From contig NZ_QJTJ01000026.1 of NCBI RefSeq assembly GCF_003217295.1, positions 1 to 48,311 on the forward strand: a stretch of DNA of 48,311 nucleotides, written 5' to 3'. The translations under genes and the position numbers were made by a program. Below the pieces are notes generated by a model, which was not told the origin of the DNA, ran no database searches, and saw nothing but the letters and a program-made list of their open reading frames with translations. The stretch's first letter is position 1. Each line of letters starts with the position of its first letter. Of the stretch, positions 41,997 to 48,311 are shown in pieces. This DNA is from Ureibacillus chungkukjangi. GTDB taxonomy: Bacteria; Bacillota; Bacilli; Bacillales_A; Planococcaceae.

Positions 41997-43193
41997 ATGG
42001 AAAAATTATTTGCTATATTAGAAAACCATATTGAAGAAATGGTATCAATCAGACGTCATTTACATGAGAATCCTGAGCTATCTTTTCAAGAAGTGCAAAC
42101 ACCAATTTTTATCGCGGATTATCATCGAAAACTTGGTCTTGAAGTACGAGAGGGAGTTGGTGGCCGTGGTGTCGTTGCAACGTTAAGAGGAGCAAAGCCT
42201 GGGAAAACAGTAGCGTTACGCGCTGATTTTGATGCCCTTGCTATTCAGGAGCAAAACGAAATTCCATATAAATCTAAAATCGATGGTGTGATGCATGCAT
42301 GTGGGCATGATGGTCATACAGCCACGCTTTTAGTTCTCGCTAAGGCCTTTGTTGAAATTAAAGATGAGCTCCAAGGAAATATCGTTTTCATTCACCAATT
42401 TGCAGAGGAAATTGCACCAGGTGGGGCAAAGCCGATGATTGATGATGGCTGCTTAGATGGGGTGGATGTCATATTTGGCACACATCTTTGGGCACCTACA
42501 CCACTTGGAGAAATACAGGTTCGTAATGGCGCTATTATGGCTGCGGCAGATCGCTTAGAAATTACCATTCAAGGTAAGGGGGGACACGGTGCTGAACCAC
42601 ATAACTCCATTGACTCAATCGTGGTTGCATCGCAATTTATCACACAGCTCCAAACGGTTGTATCTAGAAGAATCGACCCTTTGAAGTCAGCTGTTGTTTC
42701 AATAGGTCATTTTGAAGCAATCAATCCTTTTAATGTGATTGCCGAAAAGGTTGAGTTGAAAGGGACAGTTCGAACTTTTGATGAGCAGGTACGTACTCAG
42801 ATTGAACAGGAAATTGAGCTATTACTGAAATCCGTTTGTGACGGTTTCCATGCAAGCTATGAATACGCATTTACTAGAGGATATCCTCCAGTTGTGAATC
42901 ATAAAAAGGAAACGCAATTTATAGCAGATGTTGCTTGCCAGATTTCCGAAGTGAAAAATGTGGTTGAATGTGCACCCCTAATGGTAGGAGAGGATTTTGC
43001 TTATTATTTAGAGAAGGTGCCAGGGACATTTTTCATCACTGGGGCAAAGGATCCTGCCTGGGAAGAGGCTTATCCTCATCACCATGCACAGTTTAACTTT
43101 GATGAAAGAGCGATGCTAATAGCAGCTAAAACAATGGGCTTAGCAACTTTAAAGTATTTAAAGCAAAATAAAAAAATATCCACTTCAATTTAG
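41997..43193 (+). CDS. M20 family amidohydrolase (N-acyl amino acid hydrolase type)
   Basis: A 398-residue M20D metallopeptidase. It has RRHLHENPELSFQE near the N terminus, the metal Cys/His motif MHACGHDGHTA near residue 103, the catalytic Glu in QFAEEIAPGGAKPM, the dimerisation domain GKGGHGAEPHNSIDSIV, and MVGEDFAYYLEKVPGTFFITGA with a late HHHAQFNFDE. Relatives hydrolyse N-acetyl or other N-acyl amino acids, hippurate or indole-acetyl amino acids; the substrate here cannot be told. ATG at 41997 is 13 bases after GAGGGGAG, rather far. It is inserted between ywdK and gerQ. Confidence 0.88.
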   Translation: MEKLFAILENHIEEMVSIRRHLHENPELSFQEVQTPIFIADYHRKLGLEVREGVGGRGVVATLRGAKPGKTVALRADFDALAIQEQNEIPYKSKIDGVMHACGHDGHTATLLVLAKAFVEIKDELQGNIVFIHQFAEEIAPGGAKPMIDDGCLDGVDVIFGTHLWAPTPLGEIQVRNGAIMAAADRLEITIQGKGGHGAEPHNSIDSIVVASQFITQLQTVVSRRIDPLKSAVVSIGHFEAINPFNVIAEKVELKGTVRTFDEQVRTQIEQEIELLLKSVCDGFHASYEYAFTRGYPPVVNHKKETQFIADVACQISEVKNVVECAPLMVGEDFAYYLEKVPGTFFITGAKDPAWEEAYPHHHAQFNFDERAMLIAAKTMGLATLKYLKQNKKISTSI

Positions 43194-43211
43194 AAGTGGA
43201 TGACATGTATA

Positions 43212-43244
43212 GGCAAAGTCAATAATCGGCTTTGTCTTTTAATT
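43212..43244. terminator. Hairpin between the converging M20 and gerQ genes
   Basis: GGCAAAG pairs with CTTTGTC, with T-rich DNA on the plus side. A second hairpin (ATCCACTTC/GAAGTGGAT, 43179-43202) overlaps the M20 stop codon. Confidence 0.6.
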
Positions 43245-43712
43245 TTATCTAAGTGGTAGTGGTGAACCAGGCAAATATGTTAATGGCTCATCAAACTCTG
43301 CGAAATCGAAGTAAATCATTGGGAATAAGTAATGATGAGTTGTATCAACCTCAGCAATAATAGCATGGTCGCGGCCAGCCTCTACGATTACTCCACGAAC
43401 AACGCGCGTACTTCCACCTTGTGTTTCTCCTACTTCACCTGATGGAATCGTGAAGTAAAAAGTTCCGATTTTTCCACGGTTTAATCTTAAAATATTTTCA
43501 ATATAAGATTCTTCACGTCTTACTGCAGGAGCTACTGTACTTAGAGCTGGAGGAGTAACTTGCCCTGCTGGAAATTGAGCATATCCAAACTGACCTGTTG
43601 GGAACTGACCAGCAGGGAACTGTGTAGTTGGAAATTGCTGTTGACCTGCTTGCACTGCTTGTTGCACTGGTTGACCTGTTTGACTTGTTTGACCCCAATT
43701 ATAATATGTCAA
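43245..43712 (-). CDS. gerQ: Spore coat protein GerQ
   Basis: A 155-residue GerQ. The C-terminal ~85 residues are the conserved domain: EESYIENILRLNRGKIGTFYFTIP, STRVVRGVIVEAGRDHAIIAEVD, HHYLFPMIYFDFAEFDEPLTY. GerQ lies in the spore coat, is cross-linked by transglutaminase Tgl, and is needed to place the germination lytic enzyme CwlJ. The N-terminal ~65 residues are a repeat of QFPAGQFPTGQFGYAQFP type, very rich in Gln and Gly. TTG at 43712 is chosen because GAAAGGG lies eight bases before it; the GTG at 43721 is part of that site. Confidence 0.93.
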   Translation of the reverse strand: MTYYNWGQTSQTGQPVQQAVQAGQQQFPTTQFPAGQFPTGQFGYAQFPAGQVTPPALSTVAPAVRREESYIENILRLNRGKIGTFYFTIPSGEVGETQGGSTRVVRGVIVEAGRDHAIIAEVDTTHHYLFPMIYFDFAEFDEPLTYLPGSPLPLR

Positions 43713-43721
43713 AAAAAACAC

Positions 43722-44265
43722 CCTTTCATTTTTTTATTTTCGGATTAGATAGAAGCTAAACGTTTGTACAGTCATGTTGTAGGCGATAAGAAACAATGTA
43801 ATTTAAGATCGAAACAGCTTTACCCGAGTTCGAGTTGCTTAAAAAGGCGCCTGGAGCTAGAAAACTTTTTTCTCAAGCTTCGAACACTTGAAATCCAAGC
43901 AATGCCTTATGCACGATTAACACCAACATGGCCTCCCTTTGCAACATGCCAAATTTTCCAACTCCTGAAGTCTAAAGAGCACAATATTAAGGAACCTGGA
44001 GCGTTATTGGTTGCTAAAACAGCTATATGGCATACCTCCTCATAACACTTTATGCATTTGCTATCATTTCAGAATAAAAAATTATAAATTTTCGCCCATG
44101 TTTTTAATGTATGTACAAAGGGGTAAATAGTTCGTGAATTTTGTATAAAAATATCGAATGATTAATAAAATGAAACTAGAGTAAGCTTTAGGCAAAGTTT
44201 TTATGAGCTATACAAAGGTAAAAGGGGAATCGGTCATCTAGAAAAAACAGTAGGGGTTGATCTGT
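43722..44265. other. Intergenic stretch without a supported gene
   Basis: Between gerQ and the small membrane protein. It contains an AAGGCGCCTGGAGCTAG segment near 43840-43860 of the kind seen in intergenic repeats. On the minus strand (about 44065-43912) there is an open frame without any start codon that ends WKIWHVAKGGHVGVNRA. That frame may be a gene remnant. A+T-rich promoter-like DNA fills 44050-44250. Confidence 0.5.
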
Positions 44266-44448
44266 ATGCAGCTTGGTATTTGGATTTCAATAGTCATCAG
44301 TGCGATTATTTCATTTGGGATCGCTAAATTGTTCGAGCAACCATTGCATTGGTATTTGTTTGTATTAATCGTATTTATAGGCTTTTTTATAAATACCGTC
44401 ATGATTATATTGAGAACGAAAGAGGAGCAAGAAAAAAACGAGACGTGA
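44266..44448 (+). CDS. Small two-span membrane protein
   Basis: A 60-residue protein: MQLGIWISIVISAIISFGIAKL forms one span and HWYLFVLIVFIGFFINTVMIIL the second, followed by the charged tail RTKEEQEKNET. I do not recognise a family. ATG at 44266 is chosen because TAGGGG lies about nine bases before it; an in-frame TTG at 44257 is too close. The stop codon lies within the terminator stem. Confidence 0.7.
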   Translation: MQLGIWISIVISAIISFGIAKLFEQPLHWYLFVLIVFIGFFINTVMIILRTKEEQEKNET

Positions 44449-44479
44449 AATCGATTTTTTCGATTACGTCTCGTTTTTA
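44433..44479 (+). terminator. Terminator overlapping the stop codon of the small membrane protein gene
   Basis: AAAAACGAGACGT pairs with ACGTCTCGTTTTT, extended inward by AAATCG/CGATT; T-run follows. The TGA stop at 44446-44448 is in the stem. Confidence 0.9.
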
Positions 44480-44488
44480 TATATTAAG

Positions 44489-44568
44489 GCAAGGGATGCA
44501 AGCACCGTCACGTTTCTATGTCTAGTTGCTGGTGCTAGCTCCTCGTGCAACTAGAATCCCTTGCATGG
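44489..44568. repeat. Nested inverted repeats downstream of hemQ
   Basis: An outer pair GCAAGGGAT...ATCCCTTGC encloses an inner pair TCTAGTTGC...GCAACTAGA. Both are perfect over nine bases, with GTGCTAGCTCC in the loop. There is no T-run. It lies between the converging small membrane protein and hemQ genes. Confidence 0.7.
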
Positions 44569-44634
44569 ACAAAAAGCGTCCTTTTGTAGAATCTTCCAGT
44601 TGTTGTCGGAGCTGGGCGAGCACCGTTCACTTTT

Positions 44635-45387
44635 CTATTTTACTGTTAAGAAATTAGCTAATTTATCGTTATCTAATAAGTTCCCAACTAAGAACTCACC
44701 AAATTCGCCGTATCGAGCAGATACTTCATCAAAGCGCATTTCGTAAACGATTTTTTTGAATTGAAGCATATCCTCAGAGAATAAAGTTACGCCCCACTCA
44801 TGATCATCTAATCCAACTGAACCAGTAATAATTTGTTTAATCTTACCAGCATAGCTGCGACCGATTAAGCCGTGAGAATGCATTAGCTTACGGCGTTCTT
44901 CCATATCAAGCATATACCAGTTGTCATTACCTTCACGACGCTTGTCCATTGGATAGAAGCAAACGTATTTTGTGCGAGGCAGCTCTGGGTATAGTCTTGC
45001 ACGAATATGTGGGTTTTGGTAAGGATCTTCATCAGAACCTTTTGCTAGGTAGTTTGAAAGCTCAACTACAGAAACATAAGAATATGTTGGTACTGTGAAA
45101 TCAGCGATCGCTAATTTATTAAATTCAGCTTCTAATTCTTGTAGCTCTTCTGGTGTTTCACGAAGGATCATAAGCATAAAATCAGCTTTTTGACCGATAA
45201 TGGAGTAAAACGCATGGGAACCAGTTTTTGCAACGTGTGATTCATTTATTTTTTCTAAGTATTGTACGAACTCATCAACTGCATTTGTACGCTCTTCTTG
45301 AGAAACTAATTTCCAAGAAGTCCAGTCGATTGCTCTGAAATCATGTAAACAGTACCAGCCATCTAATGTAATTGCTGCTTCATTCAT
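44635..45387 (-). CDS. hemQ: Coproheme decarboxylase HemQ (peroxide-dependent heme synthase)
   Basis: A 250-residue chlorite-dismutase-family protein. It converts coproheme to protoheme with hydrogen peroxide in the coproporphyrin-dependent heme pathway of Gram-positives. Active-site residues of characterised HemQ are at the same positions: Tyr145 and Lys149 in [11 protein letters not shown], and proximal His172 in [10 protein letters not shown]. The start [22 protein letters not shown] is typical. ATG follows AAGGAGTG. In B. subtilis hemQ (ywfI) neighbours pta and lipL; here lipL is directly divergent and pta is not between them. Confidence 0.95.
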   Translation of the reverse strand: MNEAAITLDGWYCLHDFRAIDWTSWKLVSQEERTNAVDEFVQYLEKINESHVAKTGSHAFYSIIGQKADFMLMILRETPEELQELEAEFNKLAIADFTVPTYSYVSVVELSNYLAKGSDEDPYQNPHIRARLYPELPRTKYVCFYPMDKRREGNDNWYMLDMEERRKLMHSHGLIGRSYAGKIKQIITGSVGLDDHEWGVTLFSEDMLQFKKIVYEMRFDEVSARYGEFGEFLVGNLLDNDKLANFLTVK

Positions 45388-45405
45388 TTGATAACACTCC
45401 TTAAT

Positions 45406-45420
45406 TGATAATCATTCACA
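45406..45420 (-). promoter_or_regulatory. Possible Fur box in the hemQ 5' region
   Basis: TGATAAT-C-ATTCACA matches the Bacillus 7-1-7 Fur consensus TGATAAT-N-ATTATCA at 12 of 14 positions. On the minus strand it lies just after a likely extended -10 (TGCTAAGAT, near 45437-45429), where a repressor would block hemQ transcription. Confidence 0.35.
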
Positions 45421-45660
45421 AGTATCTTAGCATAAAATCAAAATAATTCCTTGTGAGAAACAGCACATTCTGTCGAAATTCACTAATTTGACAAGAGTGT
45501 GGAATTTTTTAATTCCAAAATCAGTATTCCATATTTCATGGACTTAATTCACTTTAAGTAGTTTCTTATATAAAACAATGCAACTATAACAGTTTGATGG
45601 AATAAACGCTTTTCGTGTATGCTTAAGGTACATATTTTTTAATGGGTAGGAGCAACAAGT

Positions 45661-46494
45661 ATGCATTCATTATTACAGCAAGATACATGGCGTTTTATAG
45701 ACCAATCAATTACTATGAAAAACAAATCGCCTCTTGAATCCTTTGCAATGGACGACACTCTTTGTCAGTTAGTAGGGCAGTTACAATCACATAGTACGGT
45801 TCGAACTTGGGTTCATGACGATACCGTTGTGCTGGGGATTCAAGATCATCGACTGCCCTTTGTACAAGAAGGAATTCAATTATTAAACGAAAGAGGCTAT
45901 CAAGCTATTGTTCGAAATTCTGGGGGACTAGCGGTAGTTTTAGATAGTGGGGTATTAAACATTTCGATTATTCTATCGGAGCAACAGGGAGCTATTAACA
46001 TAAACGAGGGCTATGATGTGATGCTTGACCTTATTAAGCTGTTATTCCCTGAAGCTGGTGAAAAAATAGAAGCTTATGAAATTATCGGCTCCTATTGTCC
46101 GGGATCCTACGATTTAAGTATTGGTGGGAAAAAATTTGCTGGCATTTCGCAGAGACGAATAAGACAGGGGATTGCTGTTCAAATTTATCTTTGTATTGAA
46201 GGCAGTGGGAGTGAACGGGCGAAGCTAGTAAAGGATTTTTATAGCATTAGCTTAAAAGAGGAAGAAACGAAATTTGAGTATCCTAATATTCAGCCTAAGG
46301 TAATGGCTAGTCTGAGTGAATTATTGAATACGTCTCTTACAGTTCAGGATACAGTTTTCAGATTACAAGCTGTTCTGAAGCAATTAAGCAATCAAAATAC
46401 TGTTCAAGCATTAAATCAAGAAGAATTAGAACTTTATGCTTTCTATCTGAAGCGTGTTCTGGAACGAAATGAAAAGATGCTTAGTAAGAAATAA
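45661..46494 (+). CDS. lipL: Octanoyl-[GcvH]:protein N-octanoyltransferase
   Basis: A 277-residue LplA/LipB-fold amidotransferase. Catalytic Cys146 lies in IIGSYCPGSYDLSIGGKKFAGISQRRIRQG, with the RNSGGLAVVLDSGVLNISIIL motif upstream; this arrangement is that of LipL (B. subtilis YwfL, Cys150) rather than LipM. It moves octanoyl from GcvH to E2 subunits in the lipoate relay. AGGAG lies eight bases before ATG. It is divergent from hemQ and followed by convergent rsfA, as in the ywf region of B. subtilis. Confidence 0.92.
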   Translation: MHSLLQQDTWRFIDQSITMKNKSPLESFAMDDTLCQLVGQLQSHSTVRTWVHDDTVVLGIQDHRLPFVQEGIQLLNERGYQAIVRNSGGLAVVLDSGVLNISIILSEQQGAININEGYDVMLDLIKLLFPEAGEKIEAYEIIGSYCPGSYDLSIGGKKFAGISQRRIRQGIAVQIYLCIEGSGSERAKLVKDFYSISLKEEETKFEYPNIQPKVMASLSELLNTSLTVQDTVFRLQAVLKQLSNQNTVQALNQEELELYAFYLKRVLERNEKMLSKK

Positions 46495-46504
46495 GATTCA
46501 TATG

Positions 46505-46558
46505 AAAAAGAAAAAAACGTGAATGCGCTTAATGCGGCACATCCACGTTTTCTTTTTC
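46505..46558. terminator. Bidirectional terminator between lipL and rsfA
   Basis: AAAAACGTGAATGCGC pairs with GCACATCCACGTTTT with T-runs on both sides. Its right arm lies in the last codons of rsfA. Confidence 0.85.
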
Positions 46559-47197
46559 GCTAACACCACTTGAATAGTTGGCTACTAGGTTACCGTTTTT
46601 CTCCATCTTAAATACTGGTGCGACACGACTTTCATCCTCGTCTAGGGTTACTAATCTACGAGCGCGGTTCATAATTTGCACAAATTGCTCGTAATCTTCG
46701 CGAATTTCTTTATTCTCTTGTTCTAGTCGTTGTAATTGAAGCTCTAATTCTTTTAGTTTTTCTGTAGATGTATTTGCAATATGACGCCATTTTGTTGCTT
46801 CCATATCGTTTCCACCTTGATGCTGCAGGCGTAGTAAGTATGCAATTACAATATCTAGATTAAGAGCTGATAATGGAATAGATTTTGTTTCTTCAGTTGT
46901 TTGAGTGTTTGAATTAGGTAGTAAATAAACCCCCTGTGTGCGGCGTCTACCATTCATGCCTAATACTCTCATTCTTTCTTTTCTTTCTTTTTTAGCTTCA
47001 GCTAAATCTTTTTCATATAAACGACGTACGACAGCATTCCATCTAAAACCACAAGCAGCAGCAGTTCGATTTAAAGCATCACCTGCTTCCTCAAAGGCAT
47101 TTAACTGAGTACTTCCTTCTTTGACATGTCTAATCACGGCTTCTGCTAATAATTCATCGTTTTCTTTTAACCAAGCATCTTGTCTTACTTTGACCAT
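46529..47197 (-). CDS. rsfA: Prespore-specific transcriptional regulator RsfA
   Basis: A 222-residue RsfA-family regulator. The N-terminal ~85 residues are a Myb/SANT-like DNA-binding domain ([55 protein letters not shown], with [16 protein letters not shown] as recognition region). Residues ~145-190 are coiled coil ([23 protein letters not shown]). In B. subtilis RsfA (YwfN) fine-tunes the sigma-F regulon in the forespore. AGGAGG precedes ATG at 47197. The 47198-47529 gap upstream shows nothing beyond A+T-rich DNA. Confidence 0.92.
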   Translation of the reverse strand: MVKVRQDAWLKENDELLAEAVIRHVKEGSTQLNAFEEAGDALNRTAAACGFRWNAVVRRLYEKDLAEAKKERKERMRVLGMNGRRRTQGVYLLPNSNTQTTEETKSIPLSALNLDIVIAYLLRLQHQGGNDMEATKWRHIANTSTEKLKELELQLQRLEQENKEIREDYEQFVQIMNRARRLVTLDEDESRVAPVFKMEKNGNLVANYSSGVSEKENVDVPH

Positions 47198-47529
47198 TTT
47201 TTTAACCTCCTGTAAAGTTCATAGTTTTGTTTCCTCAAAACCTATAGTGTCCAAGAAGTTCCAATTTTATTCAAAATTTTTCAAGCTTTATATTAAATTC
47301 GTCTTTTTTTAATTCTTTTAAGTGAAAAAGTAAATAGAGATTTTTATAGAGAGGTGTAGGCTTGGCATGGACTTTCAGACCTTTGACTGATAAATATTGT
47401 TTTTACTTGAAGAGGACTGTTTTCATAGGCTAAAATATCTGTTAGATTTAAAAAGTATTTCGGTAAAATAGTTTTCAAAATATAATATAAAAAATAAGAA
47501 GATTATCTATAGAAAGGGTTGTTGGCAAA

Positions 47530-47754
47530 ATGGCAAACGAATTTAAAGTTTGCGATGAATGTCAGGCCGTTAATTTAAAAACGTTAATTCCTAAGTTAAA
47601 AGAATTAGATCCAGAAGCAACGATTGAAATTGGCTGTCATTCATATTGTGGTCCAGGACGCAAAAAAACATTTACATTTGTAAATGGAAGACCAGTAAAT
47701 GCATTAACAGAAGAAGAGTTAATGGAAAAAGTAATAGCAAAGCTGAAAAAATAA
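47530..47754 (+). CDS. DUF1450 (YuzB-like) protein
   Basis: A 74-residue protein with two Cys pairs: [22 protein letters not shown] near the start, and [25 protein letters not shown]. This is the thioredoxin-like DUF1450 family, to which B. subtilis YuzB belongs; function is unknown, perhaps redox or metal related. GAAAGGG precedes ATG at 47530. A strong terminator follows, so it is monocistronic. Confidence 0.88.
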   Translation: MANEFKVCDECQAVNLKTLIPKLKELDPEATIEIGCHSYCGPGRKKTFTFVNGRPVNALTEEELMEKVIAKLKK

Positions 47755-47762
47755 TAATCTGC

Positions 47763-47804
47763 AAAAGGCTACCTTCTAAATTGAGAGAAGGTGGCTTTTT
47801 TTAG
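47763..47804 (+). terminator. Terminator of the DUF1450 gene
   Basis: AAAAGGCTACCTTCT pairs with AGAAGGTGGCTTTT around an eight-base loop, followed by T-run. Confidence 0.9.
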
Positions 47805-47890
47805 ATACTATAAAGATAGTAATTGTGGTGAAGCGTTTTAGTGGATGATTTGCAGTTAGCTGGCATGGGAAAGCTAATATAGATAGAGAT

Positions 47891-48225
47891 AATGCGACGA
47901 ATTGCTTGGCTCAAGTGCTTGAAAGGTAGCAAAGAGCAGGGGAATGAGACGATAGGGAGTCGCCTGAAGCATGAAAGGGAGCAAAGATTGTAGGAATGCG
48001 ACGATGGGGGCTCAGTCGAAGCAGGAAAGGTAGCAAAGAACGTGCGAATGTGACGATTGGAGCTCAGCCGAAGCAGGAAAGGTAGCAAAGATCGGAGGAA
48101 TGCGACGATGGGGGCTCAGTCGAAGCAGGAAAGGTAGCAAAGAACGTGCGAATGCGACGATTGGGACTCAGCCGAAGCATGAAAGGTAGCAAAGAGCGTG
48201 CGAATGCGACGATAGGGAGTCAAGT
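47891..48225. repeat. Tandem array of degenerate 52-bp repeats
   Basis: AATGCGACGA or a close variant begins at 47891, 47943, 47995, 48047, 48099, 48151 and 48203, exactly every 52 bp. Each unit contains GAAGCAGGAAAGGTAGCAAA. The units starting at 47995 and 48099 are identical, and those at 48047 and 48151 resemble each other, suggesting growth by 104-bp duplication. No CRISPR-like conserved-repeat/unique-spacer pattern is present. Nothing else is recognisable from 48226 to the end. Confidence 0.92.
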
Positions 48226-48311
48226 CCTAGTTATTGTGTAAATTCAATACAGATGTTTTCAACTATATTTTGTGGGCATGTAAACCAACCCCCACTACAT
48301 TTTTCATCCTT

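Noticed and set aside
43764..44045. 93-codon plus-strand frame in the gerQ upstream gap
   Set aside because: No ribosome site and no protein-like composition; the opposite strand looks more protein-like.
47801..48088. Minus-strand open frame over the 52-bp array
   Set aside because: It lies in repeat DNA whose 52-bp period is not a multiple of three, so the repeats shift frame; no ribosome site.
47891..48225. CRISPR array
   Set aside because: The whole 52-bp unit is repeated; there are no conserved short repeats separated by unique spacers, and no cas genes.

Overview
The window looks like chromosomal DNA of a low-GC, spore-forming member of the Bacillales, most like the Lysinibacillus/Solibacillus/Sporosarcina side of the order. 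This rests on spore genes (gerQ, rsfA), bacillithiol deacetylase bshB2, Firmicutes-type hemQ and lipL, a sigma-B-type promoter, a Bacillus-type LexA box, T-box and preQ1 riboswitches, and gene pairs also neighbours in Bacillus subtilis (yojF-bshB2; pdxK/ung/ywdI/ywdK/gerQ; hemQ/lipL/rsfA; yqjW-yqjX-like pair). The genus is inference. I saw no rRNA, tRNA, CRISPR array or prophage.

Layout. 1-2.83 kb: right end of an AT-rich mobile element with a tyrosine recombinase and a 475-residue protein that I read as seven tandem winged-helix-like modules. It is inserted in topB, whose 3' part (2.8-4.46 kb) lacks the TOPRIM end. 4.8-9.3 kb: Na/Pi transporter, YbaK deacylase, membrane proteins and an autoregulated XRE/membrane-protein pair. 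9.5-18.3 kb: kbl, a PRK06851-like double P-loop ATPase flanked by palindromic repeats, metNIQ, mtnE, mtnU. 18.5-23.8 kb: nicotinamidase, SOS-controlled Y-family polymerase with YolD partner, sigma-B-controlled KGG stress protein, an HExxH protein, and an SDR-type threonine dehydrogenase. 24.0-32.8 kb: trpDCFBA (no trpE/trpG) behind a tryptophan-specifier T-box, queT behind a preQ1 riboswitch, and a TrpXYZ-like ABC importer. 33.0-39.7 kb: NERD protein, ilvA, YjiH, bshB2-yojF, pdxK. 40-47.8 kb: ung, small proteins, an M20 amidohydrolase, gerQ, hemQ, lipL, rsfA, a DUF1450 protein.

How the genes work together. Amino-acid metabolism dominates: threonine breakdown (tdh then kbl, 12 kb apart; ilvA as the alternative route), methionine uptake and salvage (metNIQ, mtnE, mtnU) and tryptophan synthesis and uptake. 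The rest is mostly stress, repair and spore housekeeping.

Most unusual features: the seven-module protein with its recombinase in topB; four intergenic arrays of strictly periodic degenerate repeats (period 21, 21 in an 82-bp higher-order unit, 21, and 52 bp); a dispersed palindromic repeat around GTRCCAGGTAC at three places; and an unassigned candidate structured RNA near 38.6-38.7 kb with mutually exclusive helices.
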